From JBEIFW01 sp040382215 (lineage in GTDB: Bacteria > Actinomycetota > Acidimicrobiia > Acidimicrobiales > Ilumatobacteraceae): DNA of 19,822 nucleotides. Positions 1 through 7,119 of the stretch are shown piece after piece. The stretch is taken from assembly GCA_040382215.1 (NCBI GenBank), contig JBEIFW010000050.1, forward strand, positions 1-19,822, in the 5' to 3' direction. A program made the translations under genes and the position numbers. Position 1 is the stretch's first letter. Each line of letters begins with the position of its first letter. Below the pieces are notes generated by a model. It worked only from the letters and a program-made list of their open reading frames with translations. It was not told the origin of the DNA and searched no databases.

Positions 1-1
1 C

Positions 2-157
2 GAGGTGATCGGCAACGGGCCGAGGCCGCTGCTCGAGGTCGTGCTCGTCGACGCGTGGGTGTGGGACATGTACCGGCGTAGCCGCTTCGTGCCGCGCGTG
101 CGGGTGCTGACCTTCAAGGACGTGAACGTCGAGGAGCTTCCCCGAAGGGAGCTGTGA
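2..157 (+). CDS. DUF2469 family protein, C-terminal part (5' end outside window)
   Basis: An open frame enters from the left edge and stops with TGA at 155–157, giving the last 51 residues. The stretch with DAWVWDMYR, then FVPRVRVLTFKDVNVEEL, matches my memory of the C-terminus of the actinobacterial DUF2469 family, whose function is unknown. In many Actinobacteria this gene lies between rnhB (ribonuclease HII) and the yraN-like gene, and a yraN-like gene follows here after 1 nt. The start lies outside the window, so nothing can be said about the N-terminus or promoter. The family call rests on recognised motif text, not on a search. Confidence 0.85.
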   Translation, partial: EVIGNGPRPLLEVVLVDAWVWDMYRRSRFVPRVRVLTFKDVNVEELPRREL

Positions 158-158
158 G

Positions 159-512
159 ATGGTCGACCACTCCCGGCAGGCGCGGGGCCGGTTCGGGGAG
201 GACCTCGCGGCGCGCTGGTACGCCCAACGCGGGTTCACGGTGGTCGGTCGCAACTGGCGCGGTGAGGGTGGCGAGCTCGACCTCGTCGTCCACCGGCCCG
301 GTCTGGTGGTCGTCGTCGAGGTGAAGGCGAGAGCGTCGGCCGCCTACGGCCTGCCGGCCGAAGCGGTCGGCCCCGTCAAGCAGCGGCGCGTCCGCCGCCT
401 CGGGGCGCAGTGGCTGGCCGGCCCGGGTCGGGCGTTCGGGCACGTCGAGGTGCGCTTCGACGTGGCATCGGTGCTGGGCACGGAGCTGACCATCGTCGAG
501 GCCGCGTTCTGA
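159..512 (+). CDS. YraN/UPF0102 family putative nuclease-like protein
   Basis: This 117-residue protein is the usual length for the UPF0102 (YraN) family, which has a restriction-endonuclease-like fold and no firmly established role. Visible family marks are an early GE pair (residues 13–14), GELDL (39–43), VEVKAR (53–58), a G.P.EAV segment near 64–70 and a C-terminal RFDV followed by a hydrophobic end. E39/D41, E54 and K56 form a PD-(D/E)xK-like arrangement. The ATG at 159 lies 1 nt after the DUF2469 stop and has a Shine–Dalgarno AGGGAG at 146–151 with 7 nt spacing, so the two genes are probably cotranscribed. In many actinobacteria a Mg chelatase-like comM gene follows; here nth follows instead. 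Nuclease activity is an inference from the fold. Confidence 0.92.
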   Translation: MVDHSRQARGRFGEDLAARWYAQRGFTVVGRNWRGEGGELDLVVHRPGLVVVVEVKARASAAYGLPAEAVGPVKQRRVRRLGAQWLAGPGRAFGHVEVRFDVASVLGTELTIVEAAF

Positions 513-538
513 CCGGCCGGATCGTCGCAGGATTGCCG

Positions 539-550
539 TAGGGTGCCGCG
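539..550 (+). promoter_or_regulatory. Putative -10 box for leaderless nth transcript
   Basis: TAGGGT at 539–544 is followed by 6 nt and then the GTG start at 551. This spacing puts the expected transcription start at or next to the start codon. No Shine–Dalgarno is visible, and no TTGACA-like -35 was found at the usual distance. The same arrangement recurs elsewhere in the window. Confidence 0.55.
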
Positions 551-1231
551 GTGGCAAGACCGCGCACGCTCGCCGGCCGGGCTCGGGCCGTCGCCGCACG
601 GCTCGCCGACGAGTACCCGGAGGCCCGGTGCGAGCTCGATCACTCGTCGCCGTTCGAGCTGCTGGCGGCGACCATCCTGTCGGCCCAGTGCACCGATGCG
701 CGAGTCAACCAGGTGACACCGTCACTGTTCGCCCGCTACCCCTCGTCGGCCGCGCTCGCCGCTGCGGATCCCGCCGAGCTCGAGGCGATCGTGCGCTCCA
801 CCGGGTTCTACGCCGCCAAAGCCCGCAACCTGATCGGGATGGCCGCCGGGCTCGTGGACCGGTTCGATGGGCAGGTGCCCCGGCGGCTCGAGGAGCTCGT
901 CACGCTGCCCGGCGTCGGTCGCAAGACGGCGAACGTCGTGCGAACGGTGGCGTTCGGACTTCCCGGCCTGCCCGTCGACACCCATGTCCAGCGGCTCGCG
1001 GGCCGGCTCGGGCTTACGTCGGCGACCGATCCGACCGAGATCGAGCGGGAGCTCGGGAATCTGCTGTCGGCCCGAGCCCAGGGTCCGTTCGGGCTGCGTC
1101 TGATCCTGCACGGCCGTCGTGTGTGCACGGCGCGCACGCCGCGGTGTGCCGAATGCAGCCTCGCCGGGCTTTGTCCGAGCGCCGGGACCCTCGGTCGTGC
1201 GCCAGTTGCGCGCCACGTCGCACCGAACTAG
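551..1231 (+). CDS. nth: Endonuclease III (DNA glycosylase/AP lyase)
   Basis: A 226-residue base-excision-repair enzyme that removes oxidised pyrimidines and cleaves the abasic site. The helix-hairpin-helix LPGVGRKTANVV spans 119–130 and contains the expected catalytic lysine K125; the catalytic aspartate is D143 in VDTHVQR. The C-terminal 4Fe–4S loop is intact with the classical C-x6-C-x2-C-x5-C spacing (C192, C199, C202, C208). Length is close to the E. coli enzyme, with a short C-terminal tail. The GTG at 551 is chosen because the protein then begins just ahead of the conserved N-terminal helix and because a -10-like TAGGGT sits 6 nt upstream. It therefore probably has its own leaderless promoter rather than depending on yraN. 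Its 3' end faces a small reverse-strand gene across two hairpins. Confidence 0.97.
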   Translation: MARPRTLAGRARAVAARLADEYPEARCELDHSSPFELLAATILSAQCTDARVNQVTPSLFARYPSSAALAAADPAELEAIVRSTGFYAAKARNLIGMAAGLVDRFDGQVPRRLEELVTLPGVGRKTANVVRTVAFGLPGLPVDTHVQRLAGRLGLTSATDPTEIERELGNLLSARAQGPFGLRLILHGRRVCTARTPRCAECSLAGLCPSAGTLGRAPVARHVAPN

Positions 1232-1242
1232 CTTGGAATCTA

Positions 1243-1265
1243 GATCAGGTTCCCGCCACCTGATC
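1243..1265. terminator. Perfect 8-bp hairpin after nth
   Basis: GATCAGGT (1243–1250) and ACCTGATC (1258–1265) are exact inverted complements separated by a 7-nt loop. It begins 12 nt after the nth stop. There is no T-run, so if it terminates transcription it is of the U-poor type common in GC-rich Actinobacteria. A protein-binding operator is the alternative. Confidence 0.5.
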
Positions 1266-1306
1266 GCAAGGCGCGGCTGGGATCCGCCGCCCGGTAGCGC
1301 CGTGCA

Positions 1307-1327
1307 CGAGGGCCCGATGGGCCCTCG
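1307..1327. terminator. Perfect 9-bp GC hairpin between convergent genes
   Basis: CGAGGGCCC (1307–1315), loop GAT, GGGCCCTCG (1319–1327) form a perfect 9-bp stem with a 3-nt loop. It lies between nth (forward) and the small reverse-strand gene ending at 1387, so it could stop transcription from both sides. No T-run follows. The flanking stretch 1266–1386 shows no gene I can support. Confidence 0.55.
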
Positions 1328-1386
1328 CTGCGCGTTGCGACCCCGGTCTGCTCGCGTGCGAGGGCGCGGTGCTCCTGGTCGCCGCG

Positions 1387-1587
1387 TCAGGGCGCGAGGG
1401 TGCGGGCGCGCCGGAGTTGACGGACCCCTTGACGCACCAGGCGCTCGGCATCGAGGAGCGCGGCGACGAGGTCGTCGTGGCGACCGTCGTCGTGCGCGTG
1501 CGCGAGCACGGCCACCCGCTGTTCGATCTCCTCGAGGCTCGACGCGAGCGACGACAGTTCCGAGGCCGCTCCCGCGTTGATCGTCAT
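1387..1587 (-). CDS. Small conserved-looking helical protein, function unknown
   Basis: A 66-residue reverse-strand reading frame starting with ATG at 1587. The sequence is helical and charged, with a likely coiled-coil run (SSLASSLEEIEQRVAVLAHA) followed by DDLVAALLDAERLVRQGVRQL. This heptad-like composition differs from the arginine/proline-rich text of the antisense shadow frames around it. It resembles small proteins of unknown function that I recall in actinobacterial genomes, but I cannot name the family. CACACT (1594–1599, reverse strand) ends 6 nt before the start codon, so a leaderless start is plausible. It is divergent from hisD with 52 bp between the starts. The frame stays open further upstream into hisD, but that part looks like antisense shadow. 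No function is assigned. Confidence 0.62.
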   Translation of the reverse strand: MTINAGAASELSSLASSLEEIEQRVAVLAHAHDDGRHDDLVAALLDAERLVRQGVRQLRRARTLAP

Positions 1588-1608
1588 GGCCGAAGTGTGC
1601 CGGACCGG

Positions 1609-1639
1609 TAGCCTCGCCCGTCGGCATGGAGCGCACCGA
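1609..1639 (+). promoter_or_regulatory. Putative his operon promoter and Shine–Dalgarno
   Basis: TAGCCT at 1609–1614 resembles a -10 box. The hisD ATG lies 25 nt downstream, and GGAG at 1628–1631 gives a Shine–Dalgarno with 8-nt spacing. Unlike most promoters in this window, this one leaves a short leader of roughly 18 nt. No attenuator or leader peptide is visible before hisD. Confidence 0.5.
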
Positions 1640-2938
1640 ATGCTGACCCGACTCGACCTGCGCGGCGTCCGCGGTGACGTGCGCGACCACCTCCCTCGGC
1701 CGGCTGCCCCCGGCACCGGTCCGGTGGAGGCGGTCCGGGCCATCCTCGACGCCGTGCGCGACCGCGGCGACGACGCGGTGCTCGAGTTCAGTGCCCGATT
1801 CGACGGTTTGGACAGCGGCCCGCTGCGCGTCCCTCCGGAACGCTGTCGGGCGGCGCTCGAATCGATGGCGGCGCCGGTGCGCACGGCGCTCGAGGAGGCC
1901 CACGACGCCGTCGCCGCCTACCACCGCCACCAGGTGACGGCGGCCCACGAGTCGTGGCACAACGGCATCCGCCTCCGATCGATAGAGGTGCCCGTCGACC
2001 GGGCCGGCTGCTACGTGCCTGGCGGCCGGGCGGTGTACCCGTCGACCGTGCTCATGACGGCCACGGTCGCCGGCGTCGCCGGCGTCGGCGAGGTCGTGCT
2101 GTGCATCCCGCCCGACCGATCAACGGGCTGGCCGGCGCAGGCCGCGCTGGCCGCCGCTGCGCTCGCAGGGGTGGACGAGGTGTACCGGATCGGTGGCGCG
2201 CAGGCGATCGGCGCGATGGCGTACGGCACCGCCTCGATCCGGCCGGTCGACGTGATCGTCGGGCCGGGCAACGCCTACGTGGCGCTCGCCCAGCGCCAGG
2301 TGGCTGCGGAGGGTCGAGTCGGCATCCCGGCCTCCTTCGCCGGCCCGAGCGAGGTGGTCGTGATCGGGGACGAGACGGCGCCGGTCGAGTTCGCCGCGAT
2401 CGACGTCCTCGTGCAGGCCGAACACGGGCCGGACGGGCTTGCTTGGTTCGTCACGTGGCGCCCCGAGGTCGCCGACGCCGTCACCGAGGCCGTCCGGCGG
2501 CTCACGCAGGCCTCGCCGCGCCGGGCCGAGCTCGAGGCGACCTTCGCCCGGAGTGGCTACGCCGTCGTCGTCGATGGGCCCGAGCAGGCGATGGCGGTGT
2601 CGAACGCCATCGCGCCCGAGCATCTCGAGCTGATCGTCGCCGACCCCGAGGCCCTGCTCGCGCAGGTGCGCCACGCCGGGGCGGTGTTCACCGGCCCGTG
2701 GTCGCCGGCGTCGCTGGGGGACTATCTCGCCGGGCCGTCACACGTGTTGCCGACGTTCGGCTCGGCGCGATTCGGCTCGGCGCTGACCGTGCGGGACTTC
2801 ACCAAGCACGTCCACGTCGTGTCCGCCGACGAAGCGTCCTTGCGGCGAGCTGCGCCGCACGTGGCGGCGCTCGCTGCGGTCGAAGGCCTCGCCGCCCACG
2901 TCGACTCGGTCCTGCTGCGCGCCGGAGGTGCCCGATGA
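1640..2938 (+). CDS. hisD: Histidinol dehydrogenase
   Basis: A 432-residue cytosolic Zn- and NAD-dependent enzyme that oxidises histidinol to histidine in the last two steps of the pathway. Conserved blocks are clear: RAGCYVPGGRAVYPSTVLM (121–139), GGAQAIGAMAYGT (185–197), VDVIVGPGNAYV (203–214), FAGPSEVVV (233–241), the Zn-ligand region QAEHGPDG (Q259, H262), APEHLE (325–330, catalytic E/H pair), GDYLAGPSHVLPT (D361) and H420. Q259 and H262 have the same numbering as in the E. coli enzyme. The ATG at 1640 is chosen over an upstream in-frame extension because it has a Shine–Dalgarno (GGAG, 8 nt) and gives the usual family N-terminus. It is the first gene of the his operon and overlaps hisC by ATGA. 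Confidence 0.98.
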   Translation: MLTRLDLRGVRGDVRDHLPRPAAPGTGPVEAVRAILDAVRDRGDDAVLEFSARFDGLDSGPLRVPPERCRAALESMAAPVRTALEEAHDAVAAYHRHQVTAAHESWHNGIRLRSIEVPVDRAGCYVPGGRAVYPSTVLMTATVAGVAGVGEVVLCIPPDRSTGWPAQAALAAAALAGVDEVYRIGGAQAIGAMAYGTASIRPVDVIVGPGNAYVALAQRQVAAEGRVGIPASFAGPSEVVVIGDETAPVEFAAIDVLVQAEHGPDGLAWFVTWRPEVADAVTEAVRRLTQASPRRAELEATFARSGYAVVVDGPEQAMAVSNAIAPEHLELIVADPEALLAQVRHAGAVFTGPWSPASLGDYLAGPSHVLPTFGSARFGSALTVRDFTKHVHVVSADEASLRRAAPHVAALAAVEGLAAHVDSVLLRAGGAR

Positions 2939-3990
2939 TCCCGGTGCGCGAGGACCTGCAGGCGCTCGAGGGATACCACTCTCCCCAGGTGTCGGTGTCC
3001 GTGCGACTCAACACCAACGAGTCGCCGGTCGCGCCGCCTGAGGCCTGGCGCGACGCATGGGCGGCCGAGGCATCCCGCATCGAGTGGCACCGGTACCCGG
3101 ATCGCACCGCCGGCGCGTTGCGCGCTGCGATCGCCGCTCACCACGGGGTCGACTCGAACCAGGTCTTCGTCGCCAACGGCTCCAACGAGGTGCTCCAGAC
3201 GCTGCTGCTCACCTACGCCGGCCCGGGCCGCACCGTCGCCACGTTCGAGCCGACCTACCAGCTCCACGCCCATCTCGCCCGGCTGACCGGCGCCACCGTC
3301 GTCGACGGGGAGCGCAACGCCGAATTCGGCCTCGACCTCACCGAGGTACGCCGAGTACTCGCCACCCACCGGCCCGTGGTCACGTTCCTGTGCTCGCCGA
3401 ACAACCCGACCGGCTTGGTCGAACCGGAAGCAGCGGTGCGGGAGGTGGCCGCCCTCGCCCCCGGGCTGCTGGTGGTCGACGAGGCGTACGGCCAGTTCGC
3501 GCCATGGTCGGCGCTCGGCATGGTCGCCGAGGATCGGCCGATCGTCGTGACCCGCACGTTCTCGAAGACCTGGTCGATGGCCGCCGCCCGGCTCGGCTAC
3601 CTCATCGGGCCGTCCTGGCTCGTCGCCGAGCTCGACAAGGTCGTCCTGCCCTACCACCTCGATGCCGCCAAGCAGATCGCCGGGGTGCTCGCGCTCGGGT
3701 TCGTGGATGAGATGAACGAGCGGGTCGCCGCGCTCGTGGCCGAGCGCGATCGCCTCGTCGCCGCGCTGGAGCTCCTCCCCGTACGGGTGTGGCCGAGCGG
3801 TGCGAACTTCGTGCTGTTCCGCCCGATGAGCCGCCCGGGTGGTGAGGTTTGGCAGGGGCTGCTGGACCGGGACGTCCTGGTGCGCAACTGCTCGTCGTGG
3901 CCGCGGCTCGCCGACTGCCTGCGCGTCACGATCGGCACCCGGGACGAGGACGACGCGTTCCTGACGGCACTGGCGGAGGTTCTGGCATGA
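2935..3990 (+). CDS. hisC: Histidinol-phosphate aminotransferase
   Basis: A 351-residue PLP-dependent class I/II aminotransferase that converts imidazole acetol phosphate plus glutamate to histidinol phosphate. Visible landmarks are NTNESP (27–32) at the substrate end, NGSNEVLQ (81–88), SPNNPTG (154–160), VDEAYGQF (181–188) with the pyridine-binding aspartate D182, and the Schiff-base lysine K211 in TFSKTWSMAAARLGY. The start ATG overlaps the hisD stop by 4 nt, and GGAGGT at 2924–2929 provides a ribosome site with 5-nt spacing, so translation is probably coupled to hisD. The frame also stays open upstream inside hisD, but that part is antisense-like low-complexity text. The order hisD-hisC-hisB is standard for Actinobacteria. 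HisC-like enzymes can also act on aromatic keto acids; the operon makes HisC the best call. Confidence 0.97.
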   Translation: MIPVREDLQALEGYHSPQVSVSVRLNTNESPVAPPEAWRDAWAAEASRIEWHRYPDRTAGALRAAIAAHHGVDSNQVFVANGSNEVLQTLLLTYAGPGRTVATFEPTYQLHAHLARLTGATVVDGERNAEFGLDLTEVRRVLATHRPVVTFLCSPNNPTGLVEPEAAVREVAALAPGLLVVDEAYGQFAPWSALGMVAEDRPIVVTRTFSKTWSMAAARLGYLIGPSWLVAELDKVVLPYHLDAAKQIAGVLALGFVDEMNERVAALVAERDRLVAALELLPVRVWPSGANFVLFRPMSRPGGEVWQGLLDRDVLVRNCSSWPRLADCLRVTIGTRDEDDAFLTALAEVLA

Positions 3991-4574
3991 GGCGCGCAGA
4001 GCGGACACGCACCACGAAGGAGACCTCGGTGCGGGTGATCGTCGACCTCGACGGCAGCGGGACCGTGTCGGCGTCGACGGGGATCCCGTTCTACGACCAC
4101 ATGCTCGACCAACTCGGCCGTCACGGCGGATTCGATCTGGTCGTCGAGGCGCGCGGGGATCTGCACGTCGACGGCCACCACACCGTCGAGGACGTGGCCA
4201 TCGTCCTCGGCGAGGCCTTCCGGGACGCGCTCGGGGACAAGGCCGGCATCCGGCGGTTCGCGAGTGGGCGCTTCCCGCTCGACGAAGCACTCGTCGACGT
4301 GTCGCTCGATCTGAGTGGTCGCCCGTTCGTGGTGTGGGAGGTGGCCTTGCCCGACACGGTGCCCCTCGGCGAGCCGCCGTTCAACCCGACGATGGCCGAA
4401 CATGCCGTGCACAGCTTCGCGACCGCTGCGGGGATCACGCTGCACGTGACCGGCGTGCGCGCCCGCAACACGCACCACGTCATCGAGGCCACCTTCAAGG
4501 GACTCGCCCGCTGCCTGCGCGACGCCGTGCGTGTCGACGGTGGTGGGGTGCCGAGCACCAAGGGCGCGCTGTGA
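3987..4574 (+). CDS. hisB: Imidazoleglycerol-phosphate dehydratase
   Basis: A 195-residue monofunctional dehydratase, the sixth step of histidine synthesis. It lacks the histidinol-phosphatase domain found in the bifunctional enterobacterial protein, as expected outside proteobacteria. The Mn-binding histidine motifs are present: GIPFYDHML (32–40), DGHHTVED (62–69) and the repeat-like RNTHHVIEATFKGLA (160–174). The end STKGAL is also typical of the family. The ATG at 3987 overlaps the hisC stop (ATGA), with GGAGG at 3975–3979 and 7-nt spacing. A separate histidinol-phosphate phosphatase is needed for the pathway and is not recognisable in this window. Confidence 0.98.
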   Translation: MRRAERTRTTKETSVRVIVDLDGSGTVSASTGIPFYDHMLDQLGRHGGFDLVVEARGDLHVDGHHTVEDVAIVLGEAFRDALGDKAGIRRFASGRFPLDEALVDVSLDLSGRPFVVWEVALPDTVPLGEPPFNPTMAEHAVHSFATAAGITLHVTGVRARNTHHVIEATFKGLARCLRDAVRVDGGGVPSTKGAL

Positions 4575-4587
4575 GCCCGGGGAATCC

Positions 4588-5217
4588 GTGACGCCCGAAC
4601 GGCCGCTGGTGGCCGTGCTCGACTACGGCATCGGCAACCTGCGCTCCGCACAGAAAGCCTTCGAACGGGTGGGAGCCGACGCTCGGCTCACCGCGGACCC
4701 GGCGCTCATCGCCGACGCCGCCGCCGTGGTCCTTCCCGGGGTTGGCGCGTTCGGCGCATGCATGGAGGCGCTCGAACGCTCGGGCCTCGTCGGCCCCACG
4801 CTCGACGCCGTTGCGTCGGGGCGCCCGTTCCTGGGGATATGCGTGGGCTGCCAGTTGCTGTTCGAGGGTTCCGAGGAGTCCCCCGGCGTTGCCGGGCTCG
4901 GGGTGATCGCCGGCACGGTGCGCTGGTTGCCCGACACCGTGAAGCGTCCGCAGATGCAGTGGAACACGCTGCAGCTGCGCCGTCCGGCCCCGTTCCTGGC
5001 CGGCCTGCCCGAACCGACGTGGATGTACTTCGTCCACTCGCTGTACCCGGTGCCGACGGACCCGGCGGTGGTCGCTGCGACCTGCGAGTACGGCGTCACG
5101 GTCAACGCGGCGTTCTGGTCGGGTTCGGTCCAGGCGACCCAGTTCCATCCGGAGAAGTCCGGCGCGCACGGCCTTGCGCTGCTCGCCAACGTCGTTCGTC
5201 AGGCTGCGGAGGCGTGA
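4588..5217 (+). CDS. hisH: Imidazole glycerol phosphate synthase, glutaminase subunit
   Basis: A 209-residue class I glutamine amidotransferase that hydrolyses glutamine and passes ammonia to HisF. The catalytic triad is visible: C85 in GICVGCQLL, H187 and E189 in QFHPEKSG. The N-terminal LDYGIGNLRS (11–20) and LPGVGAFGACM (49–59) are characteristic. The usual family text is GICLGMQLL; here a second cysteine (C88) replaces the methionine, which is a mild oddity. The GTG at 4588 is chosen because it starts just before the first strand; GGGGAA at 4579–4584 may be the ribosome site. It follows hisB after 13 nt and its stop overlaps the hisA start by 1 nt (TGATG). Confidence 0.97.
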   Translation: MTPERPLVAVLDYGIGNLRSAQKAFERVGADARLTADPALIADAAAVVLPGVGAFGACMEALERSGLVGPTLDAVASGRPFLGICVGCQLLFEGSEESPGVAGLGVIAGTVRWLPDTVKRPQMQWNTLQLRRPAPFLAGLPEPTWMYFVHSLYPVPTDPAVVAATCEYGVTVNAAFWSGSVQATQFHPEKSGAHGLALLANVVRQAAEA

Positions 5218-5954
5218 TGGAGCTCTATCCGGCAATCGACCTGCGGGCCGGGCGGGCCGTACGACTCCTCCAGGGCGACTACGAGCGTGAGACCGTCTAC
5301 GGCGACGATCCGGTCGCGATCGCCGAATCCTTCGCCGGGGCCGGCGCCCGCTGGATCCACGTCGTGGATCTCGACGCAGCCCGCAGCGGTGAGCCGGTGA
5401 ACCGGCCGGTGGTGGCCGCCATCTGCGCCGCCGTCGCCGGACGGGCACAGGTGCAGACCGGCGGCGGGGTCCGCGACGAGGCGGCCGCCGCAGCCCTCGC
5501 CGAGGCCGGCGCAGCCCGGGTCGTGGTCGGCACCGCCGCCATGGAGCAGCCCGCCGTCGTCGCGGCGATTGCCGGGCGGCAACCCGTTGCGGTCGGTCTC
5601 GACGCCCGCAGCGGCGAGGTCGCGGTCCGCGGCTGGCTACAGGGATCGGGCACCAACGTGCTCGACGTGCTGGCGCGGTTCGCCGACGCCGGCGTGGCGG
5701 CCCTGGTCGTCACCGAGATCGGGGTCGACGGCACCCTCGCCGGACCGGACCTCGCCGGCTTGGCCGACGTGCTCGCCCGGACCGAGATCCCGGTCATTGC
5801 GAGCGGCGGGGTCGGCACGCTCGACGACCTCCGAGCCCTGGCCGTGCTGGAACGGGCCGGTCGAGGCCTCGCCGGGGCCATCACCGGTAAGGCGCTCTAC
5901 GAAGGTCGGTTCGCGGTGGCGGACGCCCTGGTCGCCGTGGCCGGGCACCGGTGA
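5217..5954 (+). CDS. hisA: Phosphoribosylformimino-AICAR-phosphate isomerase (HisA type)
   Basis: A 245-residue (beta-alpha)8 barrel enzyme that isomerises ProFAR to PRFAR. The two catalytic aspartates sit at D8 (PAIDL) and D129 (VGLDAR), the same numbering as E. coli HisA. QTGGGVRDE (80–88), IASGGVGTLDDL (194–205) and ITGKALYEGRF (222–232) are the phosphate-binding and C-terminal signatures. VRLLQGDYERETVYGDDP reads as ordinary HisA rather than the bifunctional PriA of Streptomyces and Mycobacterium, and a dedicated trpF lies downstream at 18627, which supports single-substrate use. The ATG at 5217 overlaps the hisH stop, with GGAGG at 5208–5212. Confidence 0.95.
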   Translation: MELYPAIDLRAGRAVRLLQGDYERETVYGDDPVAIAESFAGAGARWIHVVDLDAARSGEPVNRPVVAAICAAVAGRAQVQTGGGVRDEAAAAALAEAGAARVVVGTAAMEQPAVVAAIAGRQPVAVGLDARSGEVAVRGWLQGSGTNVLDVLARFADAGVAALVVTEIGVDGTLAGPDLAGLADVLARTEIPVIASGGVGTLDDLRALAVLERAGRGLAGAITGKALYEGRFAVADALVAVAGHR

Positions 5955-7108
5955 CCGACGACCAGTTGGCGTTGCGCGACGTCCAGGTGGTGACGGCCGG
6001 TCGTCTGGCCAGCAACGTCGGGGTGCGGCTGTGGGGCCCGCTCGTGCCGCAGCTCGCTGCTGGGTTCGGGACCTCGACCGCAGCCATCGGCGCCGCGCTG
6101 AGCGCCGGCGAGTTCGCCGGGCTCCTCGCCCCGGTCATCGGGGTCCGCGTGGACCGCTCGCAGCCCTCACGGGTGATGATTGGAGCGCTCGGCCTGCTCA
6201 GCGTCGGTGCGCTCGTGATCGCCACCGCGCCTGCCGTGTTCGTCGTCGGGGTGGCGCTGGTGGTGGTCTCGTCGTCGAAGGTGCTCTACGACACGGCGAT
6301 GGGCTCGTGTATCGCCGCACAGGTGCCTTACGAGCGCCGGGCCCGCGTCGTCGGTCTCACCGAGACCTCGTGGGCGCTCTCGCTGCTCGTGGTCGTCCCG
6401 TTGTTGCTCCTCATCGGGGCAGCGTCGTCGTGGCGTTGGGCCGTCGTCGGGGTAGCGGTCGTCAACGTAGCCGCCGCGCTCGTACTCCGCTCCCGACTCG
6501 GCGGCACCGCCACCGCTGTCGGAGCCACCCGGGTGCGGGGTCAGGTTCGCTCCGTGCTCGGGGCGTGGCCGTTGTTCGCCGGGGTCGCTTTGCTGATGAC
6601 GTCGAGCCAATTCCTGTTCGTCACGTTCTCGTCGTGGCTCGAGGACGACCACGGCCTTGCCGCGCTCGGGGTGAGCGCGGTGTCGTTCCTGATCGGCGGG
6701 GTCGAGCTGATCGCCTCGAGCGCGACCATGGTGCTGACCGATCGGATCGGTAAGCAGGTATCCGCTGTCCTCGGGATGGCGTGCATGGTGCCGGGTGCGC
6801 TCGCCCTCACGCTCGGATCCGCTCATTTGGGCCTCGGGGTGGTGGCCCTCGCCGTGTTCATCGTCGGGTTCGAGTTCGCCCTCGTCTCGACCCTCCCGAT
6901 GGTCACCGAGGTGCGACCCGACGCCCGGGGGGCGAGCCTCGGGGTGACGATCGGGATGGGGACGCTCGGCCGCGGTCTGGCGACGCTGGCGGCGACGGCG
7001 GGCTACGACCGGTGGGGGATGACCGCCCCGTCGCTCGGGGCGCTCGTCACCACCGGGGCAGCCGGCGGCATGTTTTTCGCCGGCCGGCATCGCCACGGCC
7101 TCCGGTAG
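5951..7108 (+). CDS. MFS transporter embedded in the his operon
   Basis: A 385-residue hydrophobic protein that looks like a major facilitator superfamily permease with about 11–12 membrane segments. The cytoplasmic loop motif G-x3-D-R (GVRVDRSQPSR, 64–74) lies between the second and third helices, and a weaker copy, LTDRIGKQ (262–269), sits in the second half, as expected for the duplicated MFS fold. The substrate cannot be read from sequence. The GTG at 5951 overlaps the hisA stop by GTGA, so it is probably translationally coupled to hisA. Its stop codon TAG (7106–7108) is also the first half of a -10-like TAGCGT for hisF. An unrelated gene at this position between hisA and hisF is known from other Actinobacteria (impA in mycobacteria). 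Export of a pathway product is only a guess. Confidence 0.88.
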   Translation: MTDDQLALRDVQVVTAGRLASNVGVRLWGPLVPQLAAGFGTSTAAIGAALSAGEFAGLLAPVIGVRVDRSQPSRVMIGALGLLSVGALVIATAPAVFVVGVALVVVSSSKVLYDTAMGSCIAAQVPYERRARVVGLTETSWALSLLVVVPLLLLIGAASSWRWAVVGVAVVNVAAALVLRSRLGGTATAVGATRVRGQVRSVLGAWPLFAGVALLMTSSQFLFVTFSSWLEDDHGLAALGVSAVSFLIGGVELIASSATMVLTDRIGKQVSAVLGMACMVPGALALTLGSAHLGLGVVALAVFIVGFEFALVSTLPMVTEVRPDARGASLGVTIGMGTLGRGLATLAATAGYDRWGMTAPSLGALVTTGAAGGMFFAGRHRHGLR

Positions 7109-7119
7109 CGTCGAGCGCG
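7106..7119 (+). promoter_or_regulatory. Putative -10 box for leaderless hisF start
   Basis: TAGCGT at 7106–7111 is followed by 8 nt and then the hisF ATG at 7120. The TAG of the box is the stop codon of the upstream transporter gene. No Shine–Dalgarno is seen. This would give hisF its own transcript in addition to any read-through from the operon. Confidence 0.55.

Noticed and set aside
1232..1386. Possible tRNA or small RNA in the gap after nth
   Set aside because: No T-loop (GTTCGANTC-like) or cloverleaf arms found; only the two simple hairpins are supported.
1626..1628. ATG as an alternative hisD start 11 nt after the -10 box
   Set aside because: It is out of frame with hisD; the ATG at 1640 is in frame and has a Shine–Dalgarno.
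722..1960. Reverse-strand open frame spanning nth, the gap and hisD
   Set aside because: Low-complexity charged text without domains; crosses two strong genes and a hairpin region.
2722..4290. Long reverse-strand open frame opposite hisC and hisB
   Set aside because: Same compositional artefact; the forward frames carry complete catalytic motifs.
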